DNA from: CAYYNQ01 sp964473105
GTDB lineage: Bacteria > Sumerlaeota > Sumerlaeia > MVZB01
Direction: 5' to 3'
DNA length: 23,939 bases
Assembly: GCA_964473105.1 (NCBI GenBank)
Contig: CAYYNQ010000075.1
Coordinates: forward strand, 1 to 23,939
This document shows, piece by piece, positions 7,261 to 15,162 of the stretch. Positions within the stretch are counted from its first letter, which is position 1; every line of letters begins with the position of its first letter. Made by a program: the position numbers and the translations under genes. The notes under the pieces were generated by a model. It searched no databases. It was not told the origin of the DNA and saw only the letters and a list, made by a program, of their open reading frames with translations.

Positions 7261-9162
7261 ATGCGTGAATACCTGTCCTGGTTGTTGGTCCTGACGTTAT
7301 GTTTTTTAACATCAGATTTCCATGTCTTCGGCCACATTGTCCCTGCGGAAAAGTTCCATCCCGTCAGCGAAAGCTACCGCCGGATGAATTTTCTGCTGAG
7401 CCTCAACCCGGTTCCCTGGGACAGCGTGCTCGGCGATGTCGAGGTGATCATGGACGGTATGGCCGGGCTGGACCCTGTCGAGGCTTCTGATTACCGTGCC
7501 AATGTCCGGTCCGTCATGGGGGCATTGGATCAGGCTCCGGATCGACCTGCGGGGCCGGATGAACGGAAGGCCGCCGCACGGGAGATTTTCAGGATCTGCA
7601 CGATGACCGTTGCTGAGGCCCTGCTCGTCCGGCTGAGTGAGGCCGAACAACAACTGGATCAATACCGGGAGGCGACGCGCAGTCTGGAACAGGCCCGGCA
7701 GTTATGGCAGAGTTTCGAGCACGAGGTCAAATCGACCGACCCGGCCGCCCATCGCATGATCGGCCGGGCATGGCTGGCGATGAACAGTGCGCTGGGAAGT
7801 CCCGGGGTGCTGGGCGTTGGCATGGTGAAATCCGACGTGGACCTGTTCCGTGGGGAAGCGGCACGGGTGAGGGATTATGTTCAGTCGAATTACGGTGACG
7901 ACTTCCGGATATCGTATTCTGGCGGGCTGGTCCCGTTACCCGCTAACAGCCCGACATTTGATGCTTCCCGGGCGGTCCCGGTGAAGCTTCCACCCGGCAG
8001 CAATATCAACAAGCAGCTCCCACGCCCACGCCAGATCCTCAATATGGCTGAGCGCGGTGTGGATGAGGGTGAGACGACACTGATTGCGCTGGGCGACATG
8101 GCCTTCGACAGCTCGATGATCTTCGGTGAACCTGCAAGGTCGCTGATGATCAGCTGCAACACCTGTCACAACAAGAGCATCACGAATCCGAACTTTACGA
8201 TACCGGGCTTGTCGGCTTATCCGGGCGGGATGGATGTCTCCAACAGTTTCTTTGCGCCGCATGCCAACAACGGTCACTTCGATGCGCTGGATATTCCCGA
8301 TCTCCGGGGAATCCGCTTTACCGCCCCCTACGGGAGAAATGGTCGTTTCGGTTCATTGAGGGAATTTGTACGCAATGTCATTGTCAATGAGTTCAACGGT
8401 CCAGAACCCGACCCGGTGATCATGGATGGAATCATTGCTTATATGGTCGAGTTTGATTTCCTTCCCAACCCGGCTCTGGATCCCGACGGTTCACTGAACG
8501 ATCGGGCGTCTGCGGCGGCACGCAGGGGCGAGAAGATCTTCCATCGATCCTTCGAGAACATGAACGGTCGGAGTTGCGCAGATTGCCATATCCCGTCCTC
8601 GAATTTCCTCGATCACAAGATCCATAATATCGGGAGTGTCGAGGGCCCCGGACCGTATTCACGTGATGGTGCGATGGATACCCCCACGCTTCTGGGTATC
8701 AAATATACGGCACCCTATTTCCACGACGGCAGTCTGGATACGCTGGAACAGGTCACGGTTTGGTTCGATCGTGAATATAAGCTGGGCCTCAGCGCACGTG
8801 AACGGGACGATCTCACCGCATACGTGGAAACCGTCGGCGACGGCATCGAGGCCTACGAGGATACAGTCCATACCCTTGATGCCGAGCTGGAGGAATTTCG
8901 TTTCTTCCTCTCCACCTACGAGTACCTGAAGCAAAGGGGGAAGCGTGATCTGATCGGGGTTACGTTCAGGACGATCAAAAACGAGATTCAGGCGCATAAA
9001 TGGGATGTTCAGGACGGCCAGCACATCCCGGTCCTCAACCAGATGGCCGAGCTGATGGAGGAAGCCTGGAAGGCGAATGAGCAGGGAGAACATCTGCTGG
9101 TGGACGACAAGGTTGAAGCATACCGTCGACTTTATGCCGAGCATGCGGACAAGCTGATCTGA
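7261..9162 (+). CDS. Secreted di-heme cytochrome c peroxidase/MauG-like protein with helical extensions
   Basis: ATG 7261 is chosen over the upstream TTG 7240 because GGAG (7251-7254) lies 6 nt before it and the protein then opens with a signal peptide (MREYLSWLLVLTLCFLTS). The 633-residue product has two heme c sites, CNTCH (299-303) and CADCH (439-443). Each is followed by a TAPY motif: TAPYGRNGR (354-362) and TAPYFHDGS (483-491). The second, with the LEQVTVWFD tail, is the hallmark of the CcpA/MauG family. These enzymes use two hemes to reduce hydrogen peroxide or to oxidise a protein or small substrate in the periplasm. About 200 helical residues precede the heme core and about 90 follow it; I do not recognise either extension. 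Typical family members are 300-450 residues. It is the first gene of a unit with phnD-like 36 bp downstream. Confidence 0.88.
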   Translation: MREYLSWLLVLTLCFLTSDFHVFGHIVPAEKFHPVSESYRRMNFLLSLNPVPWDSVLGDVEVIMDGMAGLDPVEASDYRANVRSVMGALDQAPDRPAGPDERKAAAREIFRICTMTVAEALLVRLSEAEQQLDQYREATRSLEQARQLWQSFEHEVKSTDPAAHRMIGRAWLAMNSALGSPGVLGVGMVKSDVDLFRGEAARVRDYVQSNYGDDFRISYSGGLVPLPANSPTFDASRAVPVKLPPGSNINKQLPRPRQILNMAERGVDEGETTLIALGDMAFDSSMIFGEPARSLMISCNTCHNKSITNPNFTIPGLSAYPGGMDVSNSFFAPHANNGHFDALDIPDLRGIRFTAPYGRNGRFGSLREFVRNVIVNEFNGPEPDPVIMDGIIAYMVEFDFLPNPALDPDGSLNDRASAAARRGEKIFHRSFENMNGRSCADCHIPSSNFLDHKIHNIGSVEGPGPYSRDGAMDTPTLLGIKYTAPYFHDGSLDTLEQVTVWFDREYKLGLSARERDDLTAYVETVGDGIEAYEDTVHTLDAELEEFRFFLSTYEYLKQRGKRDLIGVTFRTIKNEIQAHKWDVQDGQHIPVLNQMAELMEEAWKANEQGEHLLVDDKVEAYRRLYAEHADKLI

Positions 9163-9198
9163 CGGGAATGACACCATGGGCACGGGAGCTGCACGTTG

Positions 9199-10077
9199 AT
9201 GAGACGATATCTGAAAACAAATCTGATGTGGTTCTGGTTGATCGGATTCACACTGTGCACCGTTGTATATGCTGGCGAGGAAAAACCGCCCGACCCACTC
9301 AAGGTGGTCTTTATCGCCTACGAGAATCCCGATCAGCTGGTCGATGATGTGCGGCCGGTGGTGGCATATTTCAAGAGGGAGCTGGGATTACCGGTCAGGC
9401 ATTTTGTCGCGACGGATTATTCCGGTGTGGTCGAGGCGCTGCGCAACAAGTCAGCCGACATGGGGTTCATGGGCCCGTTGCAGTATGTGATTGCCCATCA
9501 GCAGGCCGGGGCTTATCCCATCCTGGGTGAGCTTTACGATGGCAAGTCGACTTATGTCTCCCGGATATTTGTTCGCCGGGACAGCGGTATCCGCCGACCC
9601 GCCGACCTGCAGGGGCGGACAGTTGCCTTTGTCGATCCCATATCCTCCTCGGGTTTTCTCTACCCGCTCGATATATTCAAGACCCGGGGCCTGGTCAGCG
9701 GGGAACCCGAGGATTATTTCAAGAAGATCTATTTTGCCGGCGGGGATGAACAGGCCATCCGCGCGGTTTACAATGGTTTCGTCGATGCCGCCGGTATCGG
9801 CCAGTATGCCGAGAGGTTGCTGCGGCCTGAGGAGCGTGATGATGTCGTCAGTATTGCCGACTCCCGGGCCATTCCCTCGCATTGCGTTGTTGTACGCAAG
9901 GATCTGCACCGTGGGACGGTCGCGAAATTGAAGCAGATGCTGCTGGAACTCGACGATGACGAGGCGGGACGCAAGTTGCTCAAGTATCTCTATAATGTCG
10001 ACGGATACATTCCGGTCAGTCATGAGGACTACCGGGAGGTTGAAGAGCTGGCGAGACTGCATGGATTTGTCAAGTAG
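9199..10077 (+). CDS. phnD-like: PhnD-like periplasmic substrate-binding protein
   Basis: 292 residues from ATG 9199 (GGGAG upstream at 9184-9188; a TTG at 9196 directly precedes it). There is a signal peptide ending near VVYA-GEE without a lipobox, so it is a soluble periplasmic protein. The sequence follows the PhnD/PtxB type: LKVVFIAYENPDQL strand, YSGVVEALRNKSADMGFMGPLQYV, DPISSSGFLYP (146-156; the Ser-rich oxyanion-binding loop of this family), then DEQAIRAVYNGFVDAAGI. Known members bind phosphonates, phosphite, hypophosphite or methylphosphonate, and related ones have been proposed for other oxyanions. The substrate here cannot be read from sequence. The order D-C-E, the overlap with the ATPase gene and the linkage to a di-heme peroxidase suggest one importer with an associated periplasmic redox enzyme. 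Confidence 0.88.
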   Translation: MRRYLKTNLMWFWLIGFTLCTVVYAGEEKPPDPLKVVFIAYENPDQLVDDVRPVVAYFKRELGLPVRHFVATDYSGVVEALRNKSADMGFMGPLQYVIAHQQAGAYPILGELYDGKSTYVSRIFVRRDSGIRRPADLQGRTVAFVDPISSSGFLYPLDIFKTRGLVSGEPEDYFKKIYFAGGDEQAIRAVYNGFVDAAGIGQYAERLLRPEERDDVVSIADSRAIPSHCVVVRKDLHRGTVAKLKQMLLELDDDEAGRKLLKYLYNVDGYIPVSHEDYREVEELARLHGFVK

Positions 10078-10882
10078 CGCCCATGAACTGAGAACGGTCA
10101 TCGAGCTGGATGGAGTTCATGCCCTCCTGGGCAGGACGCTCGCGCTGGATGTCGAGAAACTGCGGATCTCCTCGGGTGAGCGCATTTTCGTTCTCGGTCG
10201 AAGCGGATCGGGGAAGACAACGCTGTCACGCCTGGTCAAGGGTCGGCTGCAGGCCTCCACGGGGCGTGTGAAGGTGTTGGACGCCGATCCGGGGCCGGCC
10301 CAACCGGATGCAAGGCGTGCGATTCAGCGGCGGATCGCCATGATCGACCAGGAATTTTACTTGGTCCCGCGGATGAGCGTTATCTTGAACATCCTGACCG
10401 GTGCATTGGGCCGGATCCCGAAGTGGGGAAGCCTGCTTGGCTTGTATCCACGGGACGAGATAAGAAAGGCGCTTGGGATCCTGAATGAGGTCAACCTAGA
10501 CGGGTTGGGTGATCGACGGGTGGAAACATTGAGTGGCGGGCAGCGCCAGCGAACTGCAATTGCCCGCGCCCTGATGCAGGATGCCGAGATCATCCTTGCC
10601 GATGAACCGGTCTCCAACCTCGACCCGGAACTGGCCGAGGAGGCACTCGGGCTGTTGATCGATTGTGTTGCCCGACGCGGGGAGACGTTGCTGGTCAACC
10701 TGCACCAGCCTTCGCTGGCCCGACGTTTTGCCACAAGGATCATTGGCTTGTCCCATGGCAGGATCGTCTATGACGGGCCTCCGGACGGGTTCACCGAAGA
10801 GGCGGCTGAGTTCCTCTACCAGGCTGGTGGCCAGTCCGGTCAGGCGCTGCCGATTCCCGGTGCCGCAGGCAACGGGGCCTGA
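10061..10882 (+). CDS. phnC-like: PhnC-like ABC transporter ATP-binding protein
   Basis: Start ATG 10061 lies inside the end of phnD-like (17-bp overlap, translational coupling likely) and gives 273 residues, normal for PhnC. All ATPase motifs are intact: Walker A GRSGSGKTT (46-54), Q-loop MIDQEF (Gln97), signature LSGGQRQR (157-164), Walker B IILADEP (177-183), D-loop SNLDP and H-loop NLHQP (His215). The spacing of the motifs and the long insert PKWGSLLGLYPRDE before the signature match the phosphonate-transporter ATPase subfamily. It powers import together with the adjacent binding protein and permease. The C-terminal tail is short, with no regulatory domain. The frame also stays open further upstream inside phnD, but that part has no homology. 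Confidence 0.9.
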   Translation: MDLSSSAHELRTVIELDGVHALLGRTLALDVEKLRISSGERIFVLGRSGSGKTTLSRLVKGRLQASTGRVKVLDADPGPAQPDARRAIQRRIAMIDQEFYLVPRMSVILNILTGALGRIPKWGSLLGLYPRDEIRKALGILNEVNLDGLGDRRVETLSGGQRQRTAIARALMQDAEIILADEPVSNLDPELAEEALGLLIDCVARRGETLLVNLHQPSLARRFATRIIGLSHGRIVYDGPPDGFTEEAAEFLYQAGGQSGQALPIPGAAGNGA

Positions 10883-10924
10883 AATGGGCGGGATCCCTCC
10901 AGACCCCGGACAGGAGCGCGTAAC

Positions 10925-10954
10925 ATGAAGGCATTGGAGGAAATTTCATCGTGA
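10925..10954 (+). CDS. Possible 9-codon leader cistron before the permease gene
   Basis: ATG 10925 has a good ribosome binding site (AGGAG 10912-10916, 8 nt upstream) and reads MKALEEISS. Its TGA (10952-10954) overlaps the ATG at 10954 of the permease as TGATG, and the permease's own GGAGG (10936-10940) lies inside it. This layout fits translational coupling or ribosome loading for the permease. Whether the peptide is made is unknown. Confidence 0.3.
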   Translation: MKALEEISS

Positions 10955-11733
10955 TGCCGGAAACCCACCATCCAGCGAGGAGCAGGATTCTGATCCGCCT
11001 GCTCATCTGGGGTGTCGTGGCGACATTGGTCATCGGGTCATGGATCGGGTCAGAATTTGACCTAGGGAGGCTGGGGAGATCCGGGCCACAGTTTCTGGAA
11101 TTCTTTATGCGCCTGACGCCGCCGGATTGGACTGTAATCAGGCTTGTGTCCGAGGCCACGGTTGAGACGTTGATGATTGCGATGGCCGGTACCTCCCTGG
11201 CGTTCATCATCTCGCTGCCCCTGGGTTTCCTTGCCGCATCCAACATCACGCCACCATGGATCAGCCAGCCCATCCGCTGGATACTGAGCGTGATCCGTTC
11301 GATCCCACTCATCCTGGTGGCGATTATTTTCGTGGCCGCAGTCGGGTTGGGTCCTTTTCCCGGCGCACTGGCAATTGCATTCCACTCCATCGGTATGCTT
11401 GGCAAGTTTTATGGTGAAGAGTTCGAGACAGCGGATCAGGGGATCATCGATGCGGTGAGTGGCACGGGTGCAACGTGGATGCAGACCGTGCGTTACGGCC
11501 TGTTTCCGCAGTGTGTCCCCCAGGTGTTGTCATTTACCATCTACCGGCTGGAGATGAATTTCCGGGACGCTGCCGTGCTGGGGCTGGTCGGTGCGGGCGG
11601 GATCGGTTATTACATCATCCTGTATGTGAAGGGCTTCCAGTATGAAAAGGCGGCGATTCTGTTGTTGGTGATCATCGCGGTTGTCCTGATTTTCGACCAG
11701 TTGACCTTCTGGCTCCGCCGGCTGGTTCAATGA
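10951..11733 (+). CDS. phnE-like: PhnE-like ABC transporter permease
   Basis: 260 residues from GTG 10951 (GGAGG at 10936-10940, 10 nt upstream); ATG 10954 is an equally good start. Hydrophobic helices are visible at about residues 10-30, 65-95, 105-140 and 195-255. The cytoplasmic EAA-type loop is clear (GTGATWMQTVRYGLFPQCVPQVLSF), as is the family ending DAAVLGLVGAGGIGYYI. This is the membrane subunit of the importer, presumably a homodimer since only one permease gene is present. It is separated from the ATPase gene by 68 bp that contain the short leader cistron. It ends 33 bp before the convergent SDR remnant. Substrate is as uncertain as for the binding protein. Confidence 0.9.
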   Translation: MMPETHHPARSRILIRLLIWGVVATLVIGSWIGSEFDLGRLGRSGPQFLEFFMRLTPPDWTVIRLVSEATVETLMIAMAGTSLAFIISLPLGFLAASNITPPWISQPIRWILSVIRSIPLILVAIIFVAAVGLGPFPGALAIAFHSIGMLGKFYGEEFETADQGIIDAVSGTGATWMQTVRYGLFPQCVPQVLSFTIYRLEMNFRDAAVLGLVGAGGIGYYIILYVKGFQYEKAAILLLVIIAVVLIFDQLTFWLRRLVQ

Positions 11734-11766
11734 CCATTCGATTGCCCGTCTACCGGGCCGCCCCCA

Positions 11767-12527
11767 TTATCCCGGAAGCATGACGCGGCCGCCGCTTGTG
11801 ACGATGGTCTGGCCGGTCATGAAGCTGGATTCCTCGCTGACGAGGAACCGGGCCAGTGCGGCGATCTCCTCGGGCCGGCCATAGCGCTGCATCGGTGTGG
11901 CTTTGACCATCTTTTCAAGTATCGCGGGCTCGACCGTGTTTGCCATCTCCGTCCTGAAAAGGCCCGGGCTGATGCAGTTCACCCGGACGTTGAGGGGCCC
12001 CAGGCCTCGGCACAGCAGCGCGTCAGCGCGATCACGCCCGCCTTGGAAGCCGAGTAGGCCACCTGGTGCTCACGCGGGCGCAGTGCCGCGACGGATGCAA
12101 ATGTGACGATACATCCGGACCGACGCTCGATCATCCCGTCCTTGACGGCGTAAACCATGTTGAACGTCCCGTCGAGATTGACATCCATATTTTTCCTCCA
12201 GATCTCCCAGGTGATCTCGGATGCGGGGGCATGGATCGCGACGGCAGCACAGTGGACAAGGATGTCGGGCGGACCGAACACCTCCTGTGTCCTGGCAACA
12301 CAGGCCCTTGCCTCATCAGGCCTGGATACATCGGCGGCGATGGCAATGGCCCGGCCGCCTGAGGATTTGATTTCATGCACGGACCGGTCCGCATCGTCTG
12401 TGCGCGAGAAATAATTGAGCGCAACGCTGCAGCCCCCGGATGCAAGCCGGTCGGCGACCGCACGCCCGATTCCCCGCGTGCCGCCGGTGATCAGGGCTGT
12501 TTTGCCCTTCAGGTTGCCAGTTGCCAT
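11767..12527 (-). pseudogene. Short-chain dehydrogenase/reductase, interrupted by a single frameshift
   Basis: On the minus strand an SDR starts at ATG 12527 with TGGTRGIG (14-21, NAD(P) loop), DVNLDG (Asn117), VTFASVAAL (catalytic Ser145) and YSASK (Tyr158, Lys162). Translation leaves frame after CCAEAWGP and stops at TGA 11981-11979. The natural continuation NCISPGLFRTEM, ending in TSGGRVMLPG, is found one frame away at 11982-11767. Adding one C to the minus-strand run GGGGCCCC (11994-12001) restores a full protein of about 250 residues with all SDR motifs, so one base is missing. Either this is a recent pseudogene or a homopolymer sequencing error. The family reduces or oxidises alcohols and carbonyls; the substrate is unknown, but the neighbours suggest sugar-like compounds. 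It is divergent from the alcohol dehydrogenase gene. Confidence 0.85.
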
Positions 12528-12762
12528 GGAAATCCCACATGTTGTGTGGCATCAAGTCGACCCGGTCCGGATACAGGATACATGGGCCGGTCATTCCGGG
12601 CAGCAACAAAACAAATGTGGACTCCTTTGGAAATTTTCCCGGGCACGTGCGAGTGTGCATGATAATCACGATTGCGGTGGCAACAGAATACAAGTAAGAT
12701 CTTGAACTCATTATATATGCGAGTTGAAGCCGTGGCGAGAAGCTGAATTCAGGAGGTCATTC
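12528..12762. promoter_or_regulatory. Divergent control region between the SDR and alcohol dehydrogenase genes
   Basis: This 235-bp gap has two dyads. CCACA-N5-TGTGG (12535-12549) lies 7 bp upstream of the SDR start. TTGAACTC-N11-GAGTTGAA (12702-12728, one mismatch) surrounds the AT-rich TTATATATG, a possible -10 region for the plus-strand genes. AGGAGGT (12751-12757) is a strong ribosome binding site for the alcohol dehydrogenase. A repressor site is plausible but not shown. Confidence 0.35.
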
Positions 12763-13806
12763 ATGAAAGGCATCGTGTTTACCGGCGACCGCAAGGCAGA
12801 AGTCCGTGAGTTTCCAGAACCCGAGCCTGGCCCCGGTGAGGTGCTTGTCAGGATGAAGGCCTCGTCCTACTGCGGGACCGACATGCATTTTTACCGTAAG
12901 GGCTGGGACGAGATGGTGTCCATGCGCAAGGGTTTCGGTGGATCACCCGAGACCATAACGGGTCATGAGCCTTGTGGGGTCGTCGAGTCGGTGGGCTCCA
13001 ATGTCAAGGCCGTCAAGCCGGGCGACCGCGTGACCATCTACCAGCATGTCGGCTGTGAACACTGCAGCCATTGCAGGCAGGGTGATGTGATGTTCTGTCC
13101 GGACCGCCGGGCATTCGGGACGGTGTTTGACGGCTCGGCTGCCGATTATGTCCTGTCACCGGAACGTAATTGCCTGAAACTGCCGGATGCGCTGGGTTTC
13201 GACCGTGCTGTCGTGCTTTCCTGTGCCGGAGGGACCGGTTACCAGTCCGTGAGGCTGCTGGAGGTCTCGGCGGCCGACACGGTTGCGATTTTCGGGATGG
13301 GTCCGGTGGGGATCAGCGCGGCTATGTTTGCAGCCGCTCTGGGCGCACGTGTGATTGGTGTTGACGTTGCACCGGACCGGCTGGAACTGGCGGACAGGGC
13401 ATGTAACATGGAAACCATCAATGCCGCCAGGGACAATCCCGTCGAGGCGATTCGTGACATGACGGGCGGTGCAGGGATCAGTGCCGGGGGTGATTATTCG
13501 GGAAATCAGGCGGCGCAGGAGGCCATGCTCGACATTGCGGGCAAAGGTGCGCGACTGGCTGTTGTCGGTCTTGGGGACACGTTTCGGGTTGCCCCGCAGC
13601 AGCATATCATGAAAAAACTGAAACTCATGGGGTCATGGATTTACAATATCGGCCAGCATGAGGAAATCGTGGACTTTGTGATGCAACATGACCTGCCGCT
13701 TGAGAAAATCATCACGCATCGGTTCACGATCGACCAGGGTGTCGAGGCCTTGGAATGCTTTGATTCCGGAAAGACCGGCAAGATCGTGTTTACCTGGGAT
13801 GACTGA
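12763..13806 (+). CDS. Zinc-dependent alcohol dehydrogenase (MDR superfamily, threonine/sorbitol dehydrogenase-like)
   Basis: Start ATG 12763 is set by AGGAGGT 5 nt upstream; an open extension to 12724 is not homologous. The protein has 347 residues. Catalytic zinc ligands Cys37 (YCGTD), His68 and Glu69 (GHEP) are present, as are the four structural-zinc cysteines 98, 101, 104 and 112 (CEHCSHCRQGDVMFC). The Rossmann motif GMGPVG (178-183) is followed by Asp201, which favours NAD over NADP. It probably oxidises a polyol, sugar or hydroxy-acid secondary alcohol in the cytoplasm; the exact substrate is not readable. The MR/MLE gene follows 72 bp downstream on the same strand, so the two likely form an operon, and the divergent SDR shares the control region. 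Confidence 0.9.
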   Translation: MKGIVFTGDRKAEVREFPEPEPGPGEVLVRMKASSYCGTDMHFYRKGWDEMVSMRKGFGGSPETITGHEPCGVVESVGSNVKAVKPGDRVTIYQHVGCEHCSHCRQGDVMFCPDRRAFGTVFDGSAADYVLSPERNCLKLPDALGFDRAVVLSCAGGTGYQSVRLLEVSAADTVAIFGMGPVGISAAMFAAALGARVIGVDVAPDRLELADRACNMETINAARDNPVEAIRDMTGGAGISAGGDYSGNQAAQEAMLDIAGKGARLAVVGLGDTFRVAPQQHIMKKLKLMGSWIYNIGQHEEIVDFVMQHDLPLEKIITHRFTIDQGVEALECFDSGKTGKIVFTWDD

Positions 13807-13878
13807 TAACTTGAACATGCTGTTTCCCGAGTTTTGCATCACAGGCTATGCAATCGCTGTTTTGGATGGTGTCCGAGG

Positions 13879-15063
13879 ATGAGCCTGATTGACCGGGTCG
13901 AGATCCACGAGTTCTCCTTCGAGGTGGATAACCTGGGCTGCCTGCCCGATGCATCGGGGGTTGCCAGCATGTCCCACGTGCTGGGTGGCCGGTTCAGGAC
14001 CAGCCGTTATGCGCTGCGGATCATGGCCGATGACGGGTTGCAGGGTGAGTATGTCACGCACTGGGTCGGCACCCCCGCTGCACTCGCGCAGACCCGAATG
14101 CTGGCCCCGCGCCTTATCGGCCGTGATCCCGGGCAACGTGAACTCATTTATGATGACCTGAAGCATGCGATCAAGTCCTACGACCACATGGGTCACGGCC
14201 CGTTAGATATTGCACTCTGGGACCTTCTGGGCAGGAAGCACAAGGCATCGGTTTCGAGCCTATTGGGTGGGTTCCGGACCCGGCTGCCTGCCTATGCCAG
14301 CACATATCACGGTCAGGAGGAGGGTGGCGGTTTGGATTCACCCGAGGCGTTTGCGGACTTTGCCGAACAATGCAGGCGGTCGGGGTTTGTCGGGTTCAAA
14401 ATCCACAGCTGGGGTGATGGCAACATCGATCGGGAAATCAGGAATCTGCATGGTGTGCGTTCACGTATTGGCGATGACATGAAGCTGATGCTTGACGGTG
14501 CGTGCCAGATGCGAAACTGGGCCGATGCCCTGGAGGTGGGCCTTGCCTGCGATGCAACGGGTTGTCTCTGGTATGAAGACCCGTATCGTGACCTGGGTGT
14601 GTCGGCCATGGGGCACCAGCGGCTGCGCGAAAAGATACGCACGCCACTGCTGGTCAGTGAACAGGTGAGGGGCCTTGAGCAAAAGGCGAATTTTCTGCTG
14701 GCCGGTGGTTGTGATATTCTTCATGCCGATCCGGAATACGACATGGGGATCACGGGCGTGATGAAGATTGCCCATTTGGCCGAGGCACTGGGTCTGGATG
14801 TCCAGTTGCATGCCTGTGGCCCCGCCCAGCGTGCAGCGATGTCGGCAATCCGCAACACGCAGCTGTATGAACTGGCATTGATCGGCCCGGGGATGCCCAA
14901 CCTGATCCCGCCGGTCTACACCTGCGGTTATTCCGACCAGATGGACGCGGTTGGCGGGGATGGTTGTGTGTCGGTTCCGGTCGGCCCGGGGCTGGGGGTG
15001 ACTTACGACTGGGAGTTCATTGAGGCCAACCGCACGGCTTACCACGAATACGTCAAGGGCTGA
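13879..15063 (+). CDS. Mandelate racemase/muconate lactonizing (enolase superfamily) protein
   Basis: 394 residues from ATG 13879, with GGATGG about 9 nt upstream. It has an N-terminal capping domain (about 1-125) and a C-terminal barrel. Predicted active-site residues are Lys174-x-His176 on strand 2, metal ligands Asp206 (MLDGA), Glu233 (WYEDP) and Glu261 (VSEQV), the general base His311 (LHACG) with Asp288 as partner, and Glu331. A His-Asp dyad plus three acidic metal ligands places it in the mandelate racemase subgroup, which is mostly acid-sugar dehydratases or racemases. The second-strand K-x-H replaces the usual K-x-K. It probably abstracts a proton next to a carboxylate of a sugar acid; the substrate is unknown. 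It follows the zinc dehydrogenase in the same direction. Confidence 0.88.
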   Translation: MSLIDRVEIHEFSFEVDNLGCLPDASGVASMSHVLGGRFRTSRYALRIMADDGLQGEYVTHWVGTPAALAQTRMLAPRLIGRDPGQRELIYDDLKHAIKSYDHMGHGPLDIALWDLLGRKHKASVSSLLGGFRTRLPAYASTYHGQEEGGGLDSPEAFADFAEQCRRSGFVGFKIHSWGDGNIDREIRNLHGVRSRIGDDMKLMLDGACQMRNWADALEVGLACDATGCLWYEDPYRDLGVSAMGHQRLREKIRTPLLVSEQVRGLEQKANFLLAGGCDILHADPEYDMGITGVMKIAHLAEALGLDVQLHACGPAQRAAMSAIRNTQLYELALIGPGMPNLIPPVYTCGYSDQMDAVGGDGCVSVPVGPGLGVTYDWEFIEANRTAYHEYVKG

Positions 15064-15108
15064 TCGCGAAGGTCGGGGCCGATTCAGTGATGGGGACCGG
15101 TTCCCGAA

Positions 15109-15160
15109 ATCCCGGGGAGTTCGCGGGGCAGGGACAACAAGGCGCCCGGGATATTTTCTT
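15109..15160 (+). terminator. Possible terminator after the MR/MLE gene
   Basis: A perfect 8-bp inverted repeat, ATCCCGGG (15109-15116) and CCCGGGAT (15145-15152), is followed by ATTTTCTT (15153-15160). The 28-nt loop is long for an intrinsic terminator. It lies between convergent genes (stops at 15063 and 15163). Confidence 0.35.
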
Positions 15161-15162
15161 GT

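Noticed and set aside
13817..13882. A 21-codon leader frame whose TGA overlaps the MR/MLE start as ATGA
   Set aside because: It has no ribosome binding site and is just the end of a longer open frame running antiparallel in phase to the dehydrogenase gene end; chance overlap is likely.
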